From a virus, in IMG/VR virus record IMGVR_UViG_3300043119_000970, positions 1 to 44,351 of that record: a stretch of DNA of 44,351 nt, one strand, 5' to 3'. Positions 29,937-37,518 of this stretch are shown one piece after another. The notes under the pieces are model-generated. The model did not search any database. It worked only from the letters and a program-made list of their open reading frames with translations, and was not told where the DNA came from. The position numbers were made by a program, and so were the translations under genes. The number at the start of each line of letters is the position of its first letter. Within the stretch, counting starts at the first letter, position 1.

Positions 29937-32216
29937 ATGGCAGCTGATAGCAATTTTGGCCTAAAAATAGGGGTTGAAGGGGAAAAGGAGTTCAAGAATA
30001 GCCTTCGTGAAATCAACAGAGATTTCAAAGTGCTTGGTTCTGAGATGAAGCTTGTCACATCTCAGTTTGATAAACAGGATAAATCTCTACAGGCGGTGAC
30101 GGCAAGAAATGAAGTTCTGAACAAAGAGATCGATGCCCAGAAAAACAAGATCAGCACTCTGGAAGCTGCCCTTAAAAATGCTGCCGACTCCTTTGGTGAG
30201 AATGACAAGCGAACGAAAGCATGGCAGATTCAGCTGAATAACGCAAATGCAGATCTTAATAAGATGGAGCGGGAGCTTGATGAAAACAATAAAGCTCTCG
30301 ATGCAGCCAGCGATGGATTTGATGATGCCGGTAAAGAAGCTGATAAGTTTGGCGATGAGATTAAAGAGTCAGCTAAAGTAGCAGATGATTCCGGTGGAAA
30401 GTTTGAAAAACTAGGTTCTGTCATGAAGGGTGTAGCCGCCGGTATTGGTGTGGCCATGGCAGCCATTGGAACTGCAGCAGTGGGTGCGGGAAAGAAGCTG
30501 TATGATATGGCAAATGATGCAGCTGCCGCCGGAGATGTAGTGGATAAAGCCAGTCAAAGACTGGGCCTTTCGAGACAAGGCTATCAGGAATGGGAGTATG
30601 TACTTTCTCAAAATGGTGCCAGCATCTCATCTCTTGAAGCCGGGATGAAGAAACTGAATAGCACCGTGGATGATGCCATTAATGGGAGTGCTTCTGCTAC
30701 TGAAAAGTTTAAAAGACTCGGCATTTCTATGGAGGACCTTCAAGGGAAATCTCGAGAAGAAGTCTTTGAGATGACCGTTAGAGGACTACAGGGGATTGCA
30801 GATGAAGGCGAAAAAGCTGCTATTGCTAATGACCTTCTTGGCACTTCTTCTGTAGAGCTTGGAGCCCTTTTAAATCAAACAGCAGAAAGCACAGATGCTC
30901 TGAAGAATAAAGCCAGTGAACTTGGCCTAGTGATGAGTGATGAATCCATTGATGCGGCGGTGGGTTACACCGATGCCATGGATAACCTCACTCGTTCCTT
31001 TGCAGGGGTGAAAAACAACATCACCTCGCAGCTCCTTCCTGGCTTCACCATGGTGCTTGATGGGCTTACCGGACTAATTACTGGCCAAGACGGAGCCTCA
31101 GAAGAGTTAAAAGAAGGGGCCAGGCAAACGGTGGATCAGATTGCAGTGATTCTTCCGCAGATTTTAGAGGTGGTGACTGGACTCATAGCGGCTATTGCCG
31201 AAGTGGCACCGGACCTTGTTCTTGCTCTAGTAAGTGGCATCATCGATAACTTGCCAACGCTTATTGAAGCGGCGACAAATATTATTATGACCATCGTAGG
31301 TGGACTCATCGAAGCTCTACCTCAGATTACTGAAGGCGCACTCCAACTGGTGCTGACTTTAGTAGATGGAATCATCGCCAATCTGCCAGCACTTGTAGAA
31401 GCAGCCCTTGTGATGATTGTTACCCTTGCTACGGGACTTGGTGAAGCACTACCTGAGCTGGTTCCTTCCATTGTTGAAGCAGTGATTCTCATTGCCCAGA
31501 CGTTGATCGACAACTTAGACCTGGTCCTTGATGCAGCCTTTCAGATCATCAGTGGCCTTGCCGAGGGTCTGATCAACTCACTGCCGAAGCTAATAGATGC
31601 CCTCCCTCAAATTATCAATAGCATTATTACCTTCATCACAAATAACTTACCTAAGATTATTGAGATGGGCATTCAGCTGACCATCCAGCTGGCGGCAGGA
31701 CTCATCAGAGCCATTCCGCAGCTTGTCGGTCAGCTTCCACAAATCATCTCGGCAATTGTGACAGGACTGGGAAGAGCCATTCCTTCTATGAATGATGTGG
31801 GAAAAAACATCGCTAGAGGTCTATGGGACGGTATCTCCTCCATGATCGGTTGGCTGAAAGGAAAAGTAGATAGCATGGTCAGTGGTATCGTTAAAGGTGT
31901 TAAAGGTGTTCTTGGAATCCGCTCACCATCAAAAGTATTCGCTGGGATTGGTGCCAACATGAGTGAAGGTATTGGAGAGGGCTTTACTGAAGCCATGAGC
32001 GGGGTTGAAAAAGACATTCAAGGAGCTATCCCTACAGACTTTGATCTCGATCTGAACTCTCAAGTTTCAGGAAGTCTAGGTGGTTCTGAAGGTGCAGTCT
32101 TTGATGTGACCATTCCACTTACCATTGATGGAAATGTTCTAACAAGAGTCATAGCCCAGCTTCAGTGGAATCAAAATACCGTCACTGTTAGAAATCTCGG
32201 AGTAGCAGGATCATAA
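29937..32216 (+). CDS. Tail tape measure protein
   Basis: This protein has 759 residues. Residues 1-150 form coiled coils (LREINRDFKVLGSEMKLVTSQ, KISTLEAALKNAADSFGE). A glycine/alanine-rich hydrophobic segment follows (about 165-185), then a TP901-like core (AAAAGDVVDKASQRLGLSRQGYQEWEYVL). Residues about 390-620 are a hydrophobic repeat with recurring LPxLIEA, LPQI and similar units. GIRSPSKVFAGIG near the end is common in tape measure proteins. Tail length scales with this protein, so the tail should be of moderate length. The start ATG 29937 follows GAGGAGGAGGTGAG. Confidence 0.92.
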   Translation: MAADSNFGLKIGVEGEKEFKNSLREINRDFKVLGSEMKLVTSQFDKQDKSLQAVTARNEVLNKEIDAQKNKISTLEAALKNAADSFGENDKRTKAWQIQLNNANADLNKMERELDENNKALDAASDGFDDAGKEADKFGDEIKESAKVADDSGGKFEKLGSVMKGVAAGIGVAMAAIGTAAVGAGKKLYDMANDAAAAGDVVDKASQRLGLSRQGYQEWEYVLSQNGASISSLEAGMKKLNSTVDDAINGSASATEKFKRLGISMEDLQGKSREEVFEMTVRGLQGIADEGEKAAIANDLLGTSSVELGALLNQTAESTDALKNKASELGLVMSDESIDAAVGYTDAMDNLTRSFAGVKNNITSQLLPGFTMVLDGLTGLITGQDGASEELKEGARQTVDQIAVILPQILEVVTGLIAAIAEVAPDLVLALVSGIIDNLPTLIEAATNIIMTIVGGLIEALPQITEGALQLVLTLVDGIIANLPALVEAALVMIVTLATGLGEALPELVPSIVEAVILIAQTLIDNLDLVLDAAFQIISGLAEGLINSLPKLIDALPQIINSIITFITNNLPKIIEMGIQLTIQLAAGLIRAIPQLVGQLPQIISAIVTGLGRAIPSMNDVGKNIARGLWDGISSMIGWLKGKVDSMVSGIVKGVKGVLGIRSPSKVFAGIGANMSEGIGEGFTEAMSGVEKDIQGAIPTDFDLDLNSQVSGSLGGSEGAVFDVTIPLTIDGNVLTRVIAQLQWNQNTVTVRNLGVAGS

Positions 32217-32237
32217 AACAGAAAGGGGGGATAAGCC

Positions 32238-33365
32238 TTGATTGAAATCTATGCAGGAAGTACACTTCTTCAAAGCATCAAAAAAGTCATGAGTGCTAAT
32301 GTCAGAGAAACCTTGGAAGGGGAGTACACCCTTTCTTTCACGGTACTTGCAAAATCAGCACTGGCACTTAAGGTAAAACAGATCGCCAAGCTAGATGATC
32401 AGTATTTTGAAATCGTTCAGATATCAAAGAGTCTTCAGGGCAGCCTTCCCATCTGTTCAGTGATCTGCGAGCACGTCTCCTATCTCCTGAATCATGAGAT
32501 GTATAACATCACGGAGTTTGAGTTCACCGGAGATCCGGCTGCTGGACTTGCGCAGGTTCTTTCCGGTACACCATTTAACGTGGGGATTGTAGATTTCACA
32601 GAGAGTGTCACTATGAAGATCAATCAGGAAGTCTCAAGAAGGGCTGCCCTGATGCAGTACATTGCTATCCTTGGTGGCGAGATTGAGTACGATGGATACA
32701 ACATTAACATTCGGAGTCATAGGGGAAGTACCGACTATATCCCGGTGATGGATTCAAGGAATGTCACCAACGTGGCGGTATCCCATGATTCCAGGGAGAA
32801 TGCATCTTCTTATGATATTTCATTCTTTAAGCTACTCAACCTAGCTGTGGGAGATAATGTGCAGATTGTGTTTAATCCCCTGGGGATCAACGTGAAGACT
32901 AGGATCATTTCCCTGGAGTACAATCCCTTTTATAGGTACAACATCCGGGTGGAGGTTGGGAGGTATAGACCCAGCATTTCAGATACCTTCTACCGGATAG
33001 AGAGTTCTTTAAATAATGTGGGAAGCTCGGTGGATGACATTCAAACACAGGTGAATGACCTAGGGGTCTCCTATACCATAGTTTCCAATCTTGTAGTGAC
33101 GGATACCACCATTGATGTGACCTACACAGTGGAGAAGGGCGATACCCATCAATATCATGCCCAGTATCAATACACCACCGATAGTGGCGGAAGAATCACA
33201 AGCATCACCCTGGATAACATTTTCTCGGAGCTACTCTTAAAAGAAGTCTTCACGTTAACAGTGGATATGATGAGTTTTTATATCGAATATGCAGATGGCA
33301 CAACAGCAACATATAACTACACCGTGGATAGCGGCGGAAGAATCACCAGCGTAACGAAAGTATAA
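32238..33365 (+). CDS. Tail-tip protein (Tal/prophage endopeptidase-tail type)
   Basis: The 375-residue protein resembles Tal-type baseplate hub proteins: VRETLEGEYTLSFTVLAKS, QYFEIVQISKSLQG, CEHVSYLLNHEMYNI, SRRAALMQYIAILGGEIEYDGYNI, and IISLEYNPFYRYNIRVEVG. The end has two repeats (YTTDSGGRITSIT, YTVDSGGRITSVT). The start is TTG 32238 after AAAGGGGGG. No separate distal tail (Dit) gene lies between the tape measure and this gene, which is unusual. Confidence 0.82.
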   Translation: MIEIYAGSTLLQSIKKVMSANVRETLEGEYTLSFTVLAKSALALKVKQIAKLDDQYFEIVQISKSLQGSLPICSVICEHVSYLLNHEMYNITEFEFTGDPAAGLAQVLSGTPFNVGIVDFTESVTMKINQEVSRRAALMQYIAILGGEIEYDGYNINIRSHRGSTDYIPVMDSRNVTNVAVSHDSRENASSYDISFFKLLNLAVGDNVQIVFNPLGINVKTRIISLEYNPFYRYNIRVEVGRYRPSISDTFYRIESSLNNVGSSVDDIQTQVNDLGVSYTIVSNLVVTDTTIDVTYTVEKGDTHQYHAQYQYTTDSGGRITSITLDNIFSELLLKEVFTLTVDMMSFYIEYADGTTATYNYTVDSGGRITSVTKV

Positions 33366-33380
33366 AGGAGGGCTGAATCC

Positions 33381-34454
33381 ATGAGCTATGATCATATTTT
33401 TAATAACACCCTAGCCATCTGGACAGCTTTCGGTGGACGAGGAGAGGTTCTTTTCACCATTCCAACACTGAGTTGGTCAAAGAAATACTATAACAACTTT
33501 GGCTACACCCAGTATGGCAGCGAGAAGCAGATTAACGTTTACGATAATGGCAACGCTCAAATTGCTGTGTACTTTGCAAAGACTCCCTACATGTCCTACT
33601 GGAACAAGACCACCAAGCAGTGGACCGTTGTCAGCGTTCCTTGGTGGAGCTATGGCCAACCGGAGATTCTCTATGCAGCTAATGGTGTGTTTATTGCCAA
33701 GATTGTGGGCCTTGCCAATGTCATCGCATCCTTTGATGGCATCACTTGGCATAATGCTGGGTATTGCCCTGGAGCCTATAACGCCATGACCTGTGGGGCT
33801 TATGACATGGCCAGAGGGTCCGGTATTGTCAGTTGGTGGTACTACAAGTCGCCAGTCTTCTATAGCTTTGACTCTTTAGAGGAAAGAACTGCATGGACCT
33901 TGGTTGGATCTGACGGAACTTCGGTACCGATTTTTAAATACCTGACCACCCATAAGGGAAACTTTGTCGGCGTTGTTGGTGGAGATAAATCCATAGCAAT
34001 AGCCAGTTCAGCCAGTCCTGGTCTTTGGACCACGACCATACCAGAGGATGTGAACGACACCAGGTATATGTTTATTCGGTCTGTGAACGATGTCCTCTTT
34101 GTGATGAAGTTCAACTACACCAATGTGGGCGGCGATTATACCTACTATGTAAAGCTCTGCGTGATGAGTGACGATGCCACGCAGATTACAGAGACGAATC
34201 TTTCCTGGGTGGGGGATCTGGCCAACAACAATATCCCAAATCCAAGGAACATCATCTGGATGGAGGACTGGGGCAAGTTTGCCCTTCTTAAAGAGAGCAT
34301 GCTCTGCGTTTCTAATGATGGTCTTTACTGGGAAGGGGTACATCAACCAGCGTTCACAACAAGCCAGTACGACACCTTTGATGGTGCGATTTATATTCCT
34401 GGTGATGGTTTTTATGCTAAAGCAAGCGGTTATGTTTACTATGCCCCATACTAA
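33381..34454 (+). CDS. Putative receptor-binding/tail-tip propeller-like protein
   Basis: This 357-residue protein is the last structural gene, the usual place for the receptor-binding protein. It has repeated Trp/Tyr-rich beta motifs (GVFIAKIVGLANVIASFDGITWHNAG; KSIAIASSASPGLWTTTIPED; SMLCVSNDGLYWEGV) of the kind seen in beta-propeller or Asp-box-like folds. The N-terminal ~30 residues (HIFNNTLAIWTAFGGRG) probably attach it to the tail. A close, membrane-anchored relative is encoded at 34627. No domain is recognised with certainty; the receptor role is inferred from position and fold. Confidence 0.65.
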   Translation: MSYDHIFNNTLAIWTAFGGRGEVLFTIPTLSWSKKYYNNFGYTQYGSEKQINVYDNGNAQIAVYFAKTPYMSYWNKTTKQWTVVSVPWWSYGQPEILYAANGVFIAKIVGLANVIASFDGITWHNAGYCPGAYNAMTCGAYDMARGSGIVSWWYYKSPVFYSFDSLEERTAWTLVGSDGTSVPIFKYLTTHKGNFVGVVGGDKSIAIASSASPGLWTTTIPEDVNDTRYMFIRSVNDVLFVMKFNYTNVGGDYTYYVKLCVMSDDATQITETNLSWVGDLANNNIPNPRNIIWMEDWGKFALLKESMLCVSNDGLYWEGVHQPAFTTSQYDTFDGAIYIPGDGFYAKASGYVYYAPY

Positions 34455-34516
34455 TGAAAACTACATTTCTTAAGCTGAGTGAGGCGATTAAAAAGATGGT
34501 TTTACGCTCGAATTGA

Positions 34517-34546
34517 TTGGAAAAATATAGTTATATATTTTATAAT
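34517..34546 (+). promoter_or_regulatory. Promoter of the membrane-anchored tail-protein paralog
   Basis: TTGGAA (34517-34522), an 18-base AT-rich spacer and a perfect TATAAT (34541-34546) form a housekeeping-type promoter about 80 bases before the gene at 34627. It is the best sigma-A-like promoter in the late region and would allow expression in the lysogen. The rest of the 34455-34626 gap is AT-rich and holds no gene. Confidence 0.65.
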
Positions 34547-34626
34547 AGATGTCAGAATATCGTAGGATATTTGAGTTCATAGATGGTGTCTATATGTTAT
34601 CCATTTGAAAGGAGCGGTGAGAAGTA

Positions 34627-35775
34627 GTGATAAAAAGTGGTAAAGGTAAGCTCATCATCAGTTTGATGATTGTCGCTTTTATTGCAATCGTCGCGATGGT
34701 GTTTTTTGACACCACACCAGTTGATGAAGCTAAGGCGATAGAGTATCTTGACGATGATGCAGTAGAAAACCTTGAACTGAACTCACTTAGCTGGGAAAAG
34801 TTAACCCTTGAAGACTTTGGTTACGAGATGCTGGGTGATGAAAAGCAGATCAATGTTTATGATAACGGAAGTGCTCAGATCGCTGTGTATAGAGCAAAAG
34901 CTCCTTACGTTTCATATTTTGATAAAGATAGTGGCGAGTGGACAATGGTGGATTGTTCTTGGTGGGAAAATGGAGAACCAGAGATACTTTACGCGGATGA
35001 TGGAGTTTTCCTGGCCAAGATTACGGGACTCGCTAATATCATCGCTTCTCATGATGGCATCACTTGGTATAACGCGGGCTTCTGTGAAGGAGCCTATAAT
35101 GCCATGGCGACAGCGGCATATGATGCGGAAGAATCAAGTGGCGTCGTTAGTTGGTGGTATGAGAAAACTCCAATCTATCATAGCTTTGATTCATTAGAAG
35201 AGAAAACTAAGTGGACTCTTATCGAACCAACTGAAGAAAAAAAGGTGCCCATCTTTAAATACCTAACAGCGCATAAAGGAAGCTTTGTAGGTGTGGTAGG
35301 CGGCGATAAATCAATAGCTATTGCTAGTTCAATGGCTCCAGATGAGTGGATCACGACAATACCAGAAGACGAGAATGATACAAGATACATGTTCATCCAG
35401 TCAGTAAATGAAAAGCTATTTGTGACAAAGTATAACTATAGAAAAATGGGTGGAGATTATATTTACAATGTGAAACTCTCTGTGATGAGTGACGATGCCA
35501 CACAGATTACGGAGACGAATCTTTCATGGGTCGGTGACCTCGCTAGTAATAACATCTCTAGTCCAAGGAATATCATCTGGATGAATGAGTGGAAGAAATA
35601 CGCTTTGTTCACTGAGAAGATGATGTATTTATCCGATGACGGCATCAGATGGAAGGGAGTAGAACAACCGGATCTATCGGTAAGTCAATACGATACATTT
35701 GATGGGGCCATCTACATTCCGGGCGATGGCTTTTATATAAAGGCTAGTGGGTATATTTACTTCGCACCCTATTAA
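34627..35775 (+). CDS. Membrane-anchored paralog of the tail-tip protein
   Basis: This protein has 382 residues. Residues 1-8 are basic, 9-27 are a transmembrane helix or signal (LIISLMIVAFIAIVAMVFF), and 28-55 an acidic linker. From residue ~57 it is a close copy of the 33381 protein, sharing blocks such as EKQINVYDNG, VGVVGGDKSIAIASS and MSDDATQITETNLSWVGDLA to the very end. Charge rules place the copied domain outside the cell. An AKA sequence (35-37) could also allow signal cleavage. The start GTG 34627 follows AAAGGAGCGG. With its own promoter and terminator it looks like a lysogeny gene; superinfection exclusion by receptor masking is my best guess. Confidence 0.75.
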   Translation: MIKSGKGKLIISLMIVAFIAIVAMVFFDTTPVDEAKAIEYLDDDAVENLELNSLSWEKLTLEDFGYEMLGDEKQINVYDNGSAQIAVYRAKAPYVSYFDKDSGEWTMVDCSWWENGEPEILYADDGVFLAKITGLANIIASHDGITWYNAGFCEGAYNAMATAAYDAEESSGVVSWWYEKTPIYHSFDSLEEKTKWTLIEPTEEKKVPIFKYLTAHKGSFVGVVGGDKSIAIASSMAPDEWITTIPEDENDTRYMFIQSVNEKLFVTKYNYRKMGGDYIYNVKLSVMSDDATQITETNLSWVGDLASNNISSPRNIIWMNEWKKYALFTEKMMYLSDDGIRWKGVEQPDLSVSQYDTFDGAIYIPGDGFYIKASGYIYFAPY

Positions 35776-35805
35776 GGGAATCAATCAAACAGAATAGAGA
35801 CACCA

Positions 35806-35836
35806 GGCGTCCTCAATGTGGGGGCGCTTTTTTATA
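35806..35836 (+). terminator. Intrinsic terminator
   Basis: GCGTCCTC pairs with GGGGGCGC (with G-T pairs), followed by TTTTTT. It closes the single-gene unit of the membrane-anchored paralog. Confidence 0.65.
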
Positions 35837-35866
35837 TACAAAAATTCATGAAAGTGAGGGATAACA

Positions 35867-36283
35867 ATGAGAGAAGTTTGGAATTTCATTCAGATGATAT
35901 TTGCGGCGGTTGGTGGATGGCTTGGTTATTTTCTAGGAGGCTACGATGGTTTTTTATATGCCCTGATTGCCTTTGTAGTGGTTGACTATCTAATGGGTGT
36001 TATGTGTGCAGTGCTTGAGAAGCACTTATCTAGCGACGTAGGTGCTCAGGGCATCTTTAAGAAAGTAGTGATTTTCTCTTTGGTAGGAGTGGCACACATC
36101 ATTGATCAGAATATTATCGGAGATGGTAGCGCCATCAGAACAGCAGTGATTTTCTTCTATCTATCCAATGAAGGAATCAGCATCGTTGAAAACGCCACAA
36201 GGCTCGGCCTACCGGTCCCAGAGAAGCTGAGAGACATCCTAGAGCAGCTGAAGGATGGAGGTGACAAGGATGGGACTAAGTAA
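35867..36283 (+). CDS. Holin, TcdE/CutE (toxin secretion/phage lysis) family
   Basis: This 138-residue protein has about three hydrophobic segments (MIFAAVGGWLGYFLGG; FLYALIAFVVVDYLMGVMCAV; a third near VVIFSLVGVAHIID) and the family signature SSDVGAQGIFKK, then IFFYLSNEGISIVENATRLGLPVPEKL. It forms membrane lesions that release the endolysin. The start ATG 35867 follows AAAGTGAGGG. It overlaps the endolysin gene, the standard lysis cassette. Confidence 0.93.
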   Translation: MREVWNFIQMIFAAVGGWLGYFLGGYDGFLYALIAFVVVDYLMGVMCAVLEKHLSSDVGAQGIFKKVVIFSLVGVAHIIDQNIIGDGSAIRTAVIFFYLSNEGISIVENATRLGLPVPEKLRDILEQLKDGGDKDGTK

Positions 36284-37250
36284 TTTGAGAATTAAGTACA
36301 TGACCAGAAATGATTGCTATACCGCAGGGAAAAAGATCACTCCCAAAGGTATCATGGTTCATTCTACAGCGGCACCTGGAGTAATGGCGGGGGATTGGTT
36401 CATTTGGTGGAACAAATCCTATAAAGCGAAAGAGATCAAACGTCAGGTCTGTGTTCATGCCTTCCTGGATGATAAAGAAATCTGGCAGTACCTTCCTTGG
36501 AATCACAGGGGTTGGCATGCCGGGGGAAAAGCGAATGATACTCACATCGGTCTCGAGATATGTGAGCCGGGTGGGTTTTCTTATTCTAAGAATCAGATGG
36601 TAGGCTATGATGTGAAGAAAAATGAAGCCTACTTTAGAGCGGCTTGGGAAAATGCAGTGAAGCTTTGTGTTTATCTCTGCAGAGAGTATGGTCTGACTGA
36701 GAAAGACATTATCAGCCATGCGGAAGGAAATAAGAAAGGAATCGCATCAAACCATTCTGATGTGGGCCATTGGTTTCCAAAGCATGGGGAGAATATGGAC
36801 ACCTTTAGAGCTGCTGTGAAAAGAGCGCTCGAAAATGAAGATGATAGTAAAACGGTCTTTCAAGTTGGTAATATTGTAGAAATCAAGGCATCCGCTAAAA
36901 CCTACTATCCAGGCGGTCCAATCATACCAAACTGGGTGAAATGGAACTATCACCTGATAACCCAGGATGATTCGAGTGGAAAACCAGTGGTCAAAGGTGG
37001 CAAGGAATGCGTCCTTCTCGGTAAAACCATTCTGAAAAGCACCATGGATGAGAAGGCTGGCATTATGACCTGGGTTGATAAAGACAATCTTGAAATGGTC
37101 AGTGCTGGTGTGGAAGTAGAACCGGAGAATGAATCAGGTGAAAAATACTACCGAGTGCAGGTGGGAGCCTTCAATGACAAGAAGAATTCAGAGGCCCTCA
37201 TAGCCCGACTAAAGGAAGCTGGATTTGATGCTTATCTGAAATATGAATAG
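36270..37250 (+). CDS. Endolysin: N-acetylmuramoyl-L-alanine amidase with SPOR domain
   Basis: The protein has 326 residues. Residues 1-185 are an Amidase_2 domain with likely zinc ligands in GIMVHSTAAPG (His) and SNHSDVGHWFPKHG, plus NHRGWHAGG and THIGLEICEP. It cleaves the bond between muramic acid and the stem peptide. A middle SH3-like/linker region follows (FQVGNIVEIKASAKTYYPGG). The end is a SPOR-type domain (YYRVQVGAFNDKKNSEALIARLKEAGF) that binds denuded glycan. The start ATG 36270 lies after GGAGGTGAC. No signal peptide, so holin-dependent release is expected. Confidence 0.93.
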   Translation: MGLSNLRIKYMTRNDCYTAGKKITPKGIMVHSTAAPGVMAGDWFIWWNKSYKAKEIKRQVCVHAFLDDKEIWQYLPWNHRGWHAGGKANDTHIGLEICEPGGFSYSKNQMVGYDVKKNEAYFRAAWENAVKLCVYLCREYGLTEKDIISHAEGNKKGIASNHSDVGHWFPKHGENMDTFRAAVKRALENEDDSKTVFQVGNIVEIKASAKTYYPGGPIIPNWVKWNYHLITQDDSSGKPVVKGGKECVLLGKTILKSTMDEKAGIMTWVDKDNLEMVSAGVEVEPENESGEKYYRVQVGAFNDKKNSEALIARLKEAGFDAYLKYE

Positions 37251-37269
37251 AAGAAAAATCGCGAAACTC

Positions 37270-37305
37270 TAGCCGGTGTTATCTTTATAGCATCGGCTTA
37301 TTTTT
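37270..37305 (+). terminator. Terminator after the lysis genes
   Basis: AGCCGGTG pairs with CATCGGCT around TTATCTTTATAG, followed by TATTTTTA. It ends the late operon before the recombinase block. Confidence 0.7.
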
Positions 37306-37323
37306 ATCCCAATTTATAGTAGA

Positions 37324-37364
37324 AATGACTTGCTATTCATCTGTTTATAAGTGATATATACTAT
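37324..37364 (+). promoter_or_regulatory. Recurring CTTGCTAT...ATATATA element, copy 5
   Basis: AATGACTTGCTATT is identical to copy 2 at 18129 over 14 bases, followed at the same spacing by GATATATACTATG. It lies upstream of the recombinase operon, linking the recombinases to the cargo-island regulon. Confidence 0.5.
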
Positions 37365-37374
37365 GACGCCGATA

Positions 37375-37415
37375 CCCTGAAGCATTGAATTTTCAGCGTT
37401 TCAGGGTCTTTTGTT
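37375..37415 (+). terminator. Attenuator-like hairpin in the recombinase leader
   Basis: CCCTGAA (37375-37381) pairs with TTCAGGG (37400-37406), followed by TCTTTTG. Lying between element copy 5 and the first recombinase, it could attenuate recombinase transcription. Confidence 0.5.
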
Positions 37416-37431
37416 AAAAAGAGGTGTTTGG

Positions 37432-37518
37432 ATGGTCATTCAAAAGATTTTTATAGAATGGCTTACTAGACGAAAGGAGGAAGAATCGTGGAGAAAACTT
37501 TATCAGCGAGAACACTAG
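37432..37518 (+). CDS. Possible leader peptide overlapping the recombinase start
   Basis: A 28-residue frame (MVIQKIFIEWLTRRKEEESW...) begins at ATG 37432 after AGAGGTG and ends at TAG 37516-37518, 31 bases inside the recombinase gene in another frame. It contains the recombinase ribosome site, so its translation could control recombinase expression. Not certain to be expressed. Confidence 0.35.
   Translation: MVIQKIFIEWLTRRKEEESWRKLYQREH

Noticed and set aside
31000-31800. Hydrophobic repeats as a sign of a membrane transporter
   Set aside because: They are periodic LP/IE-type repeats typical of the tape measure protein, in the right operon place and with coiled coils upstream.
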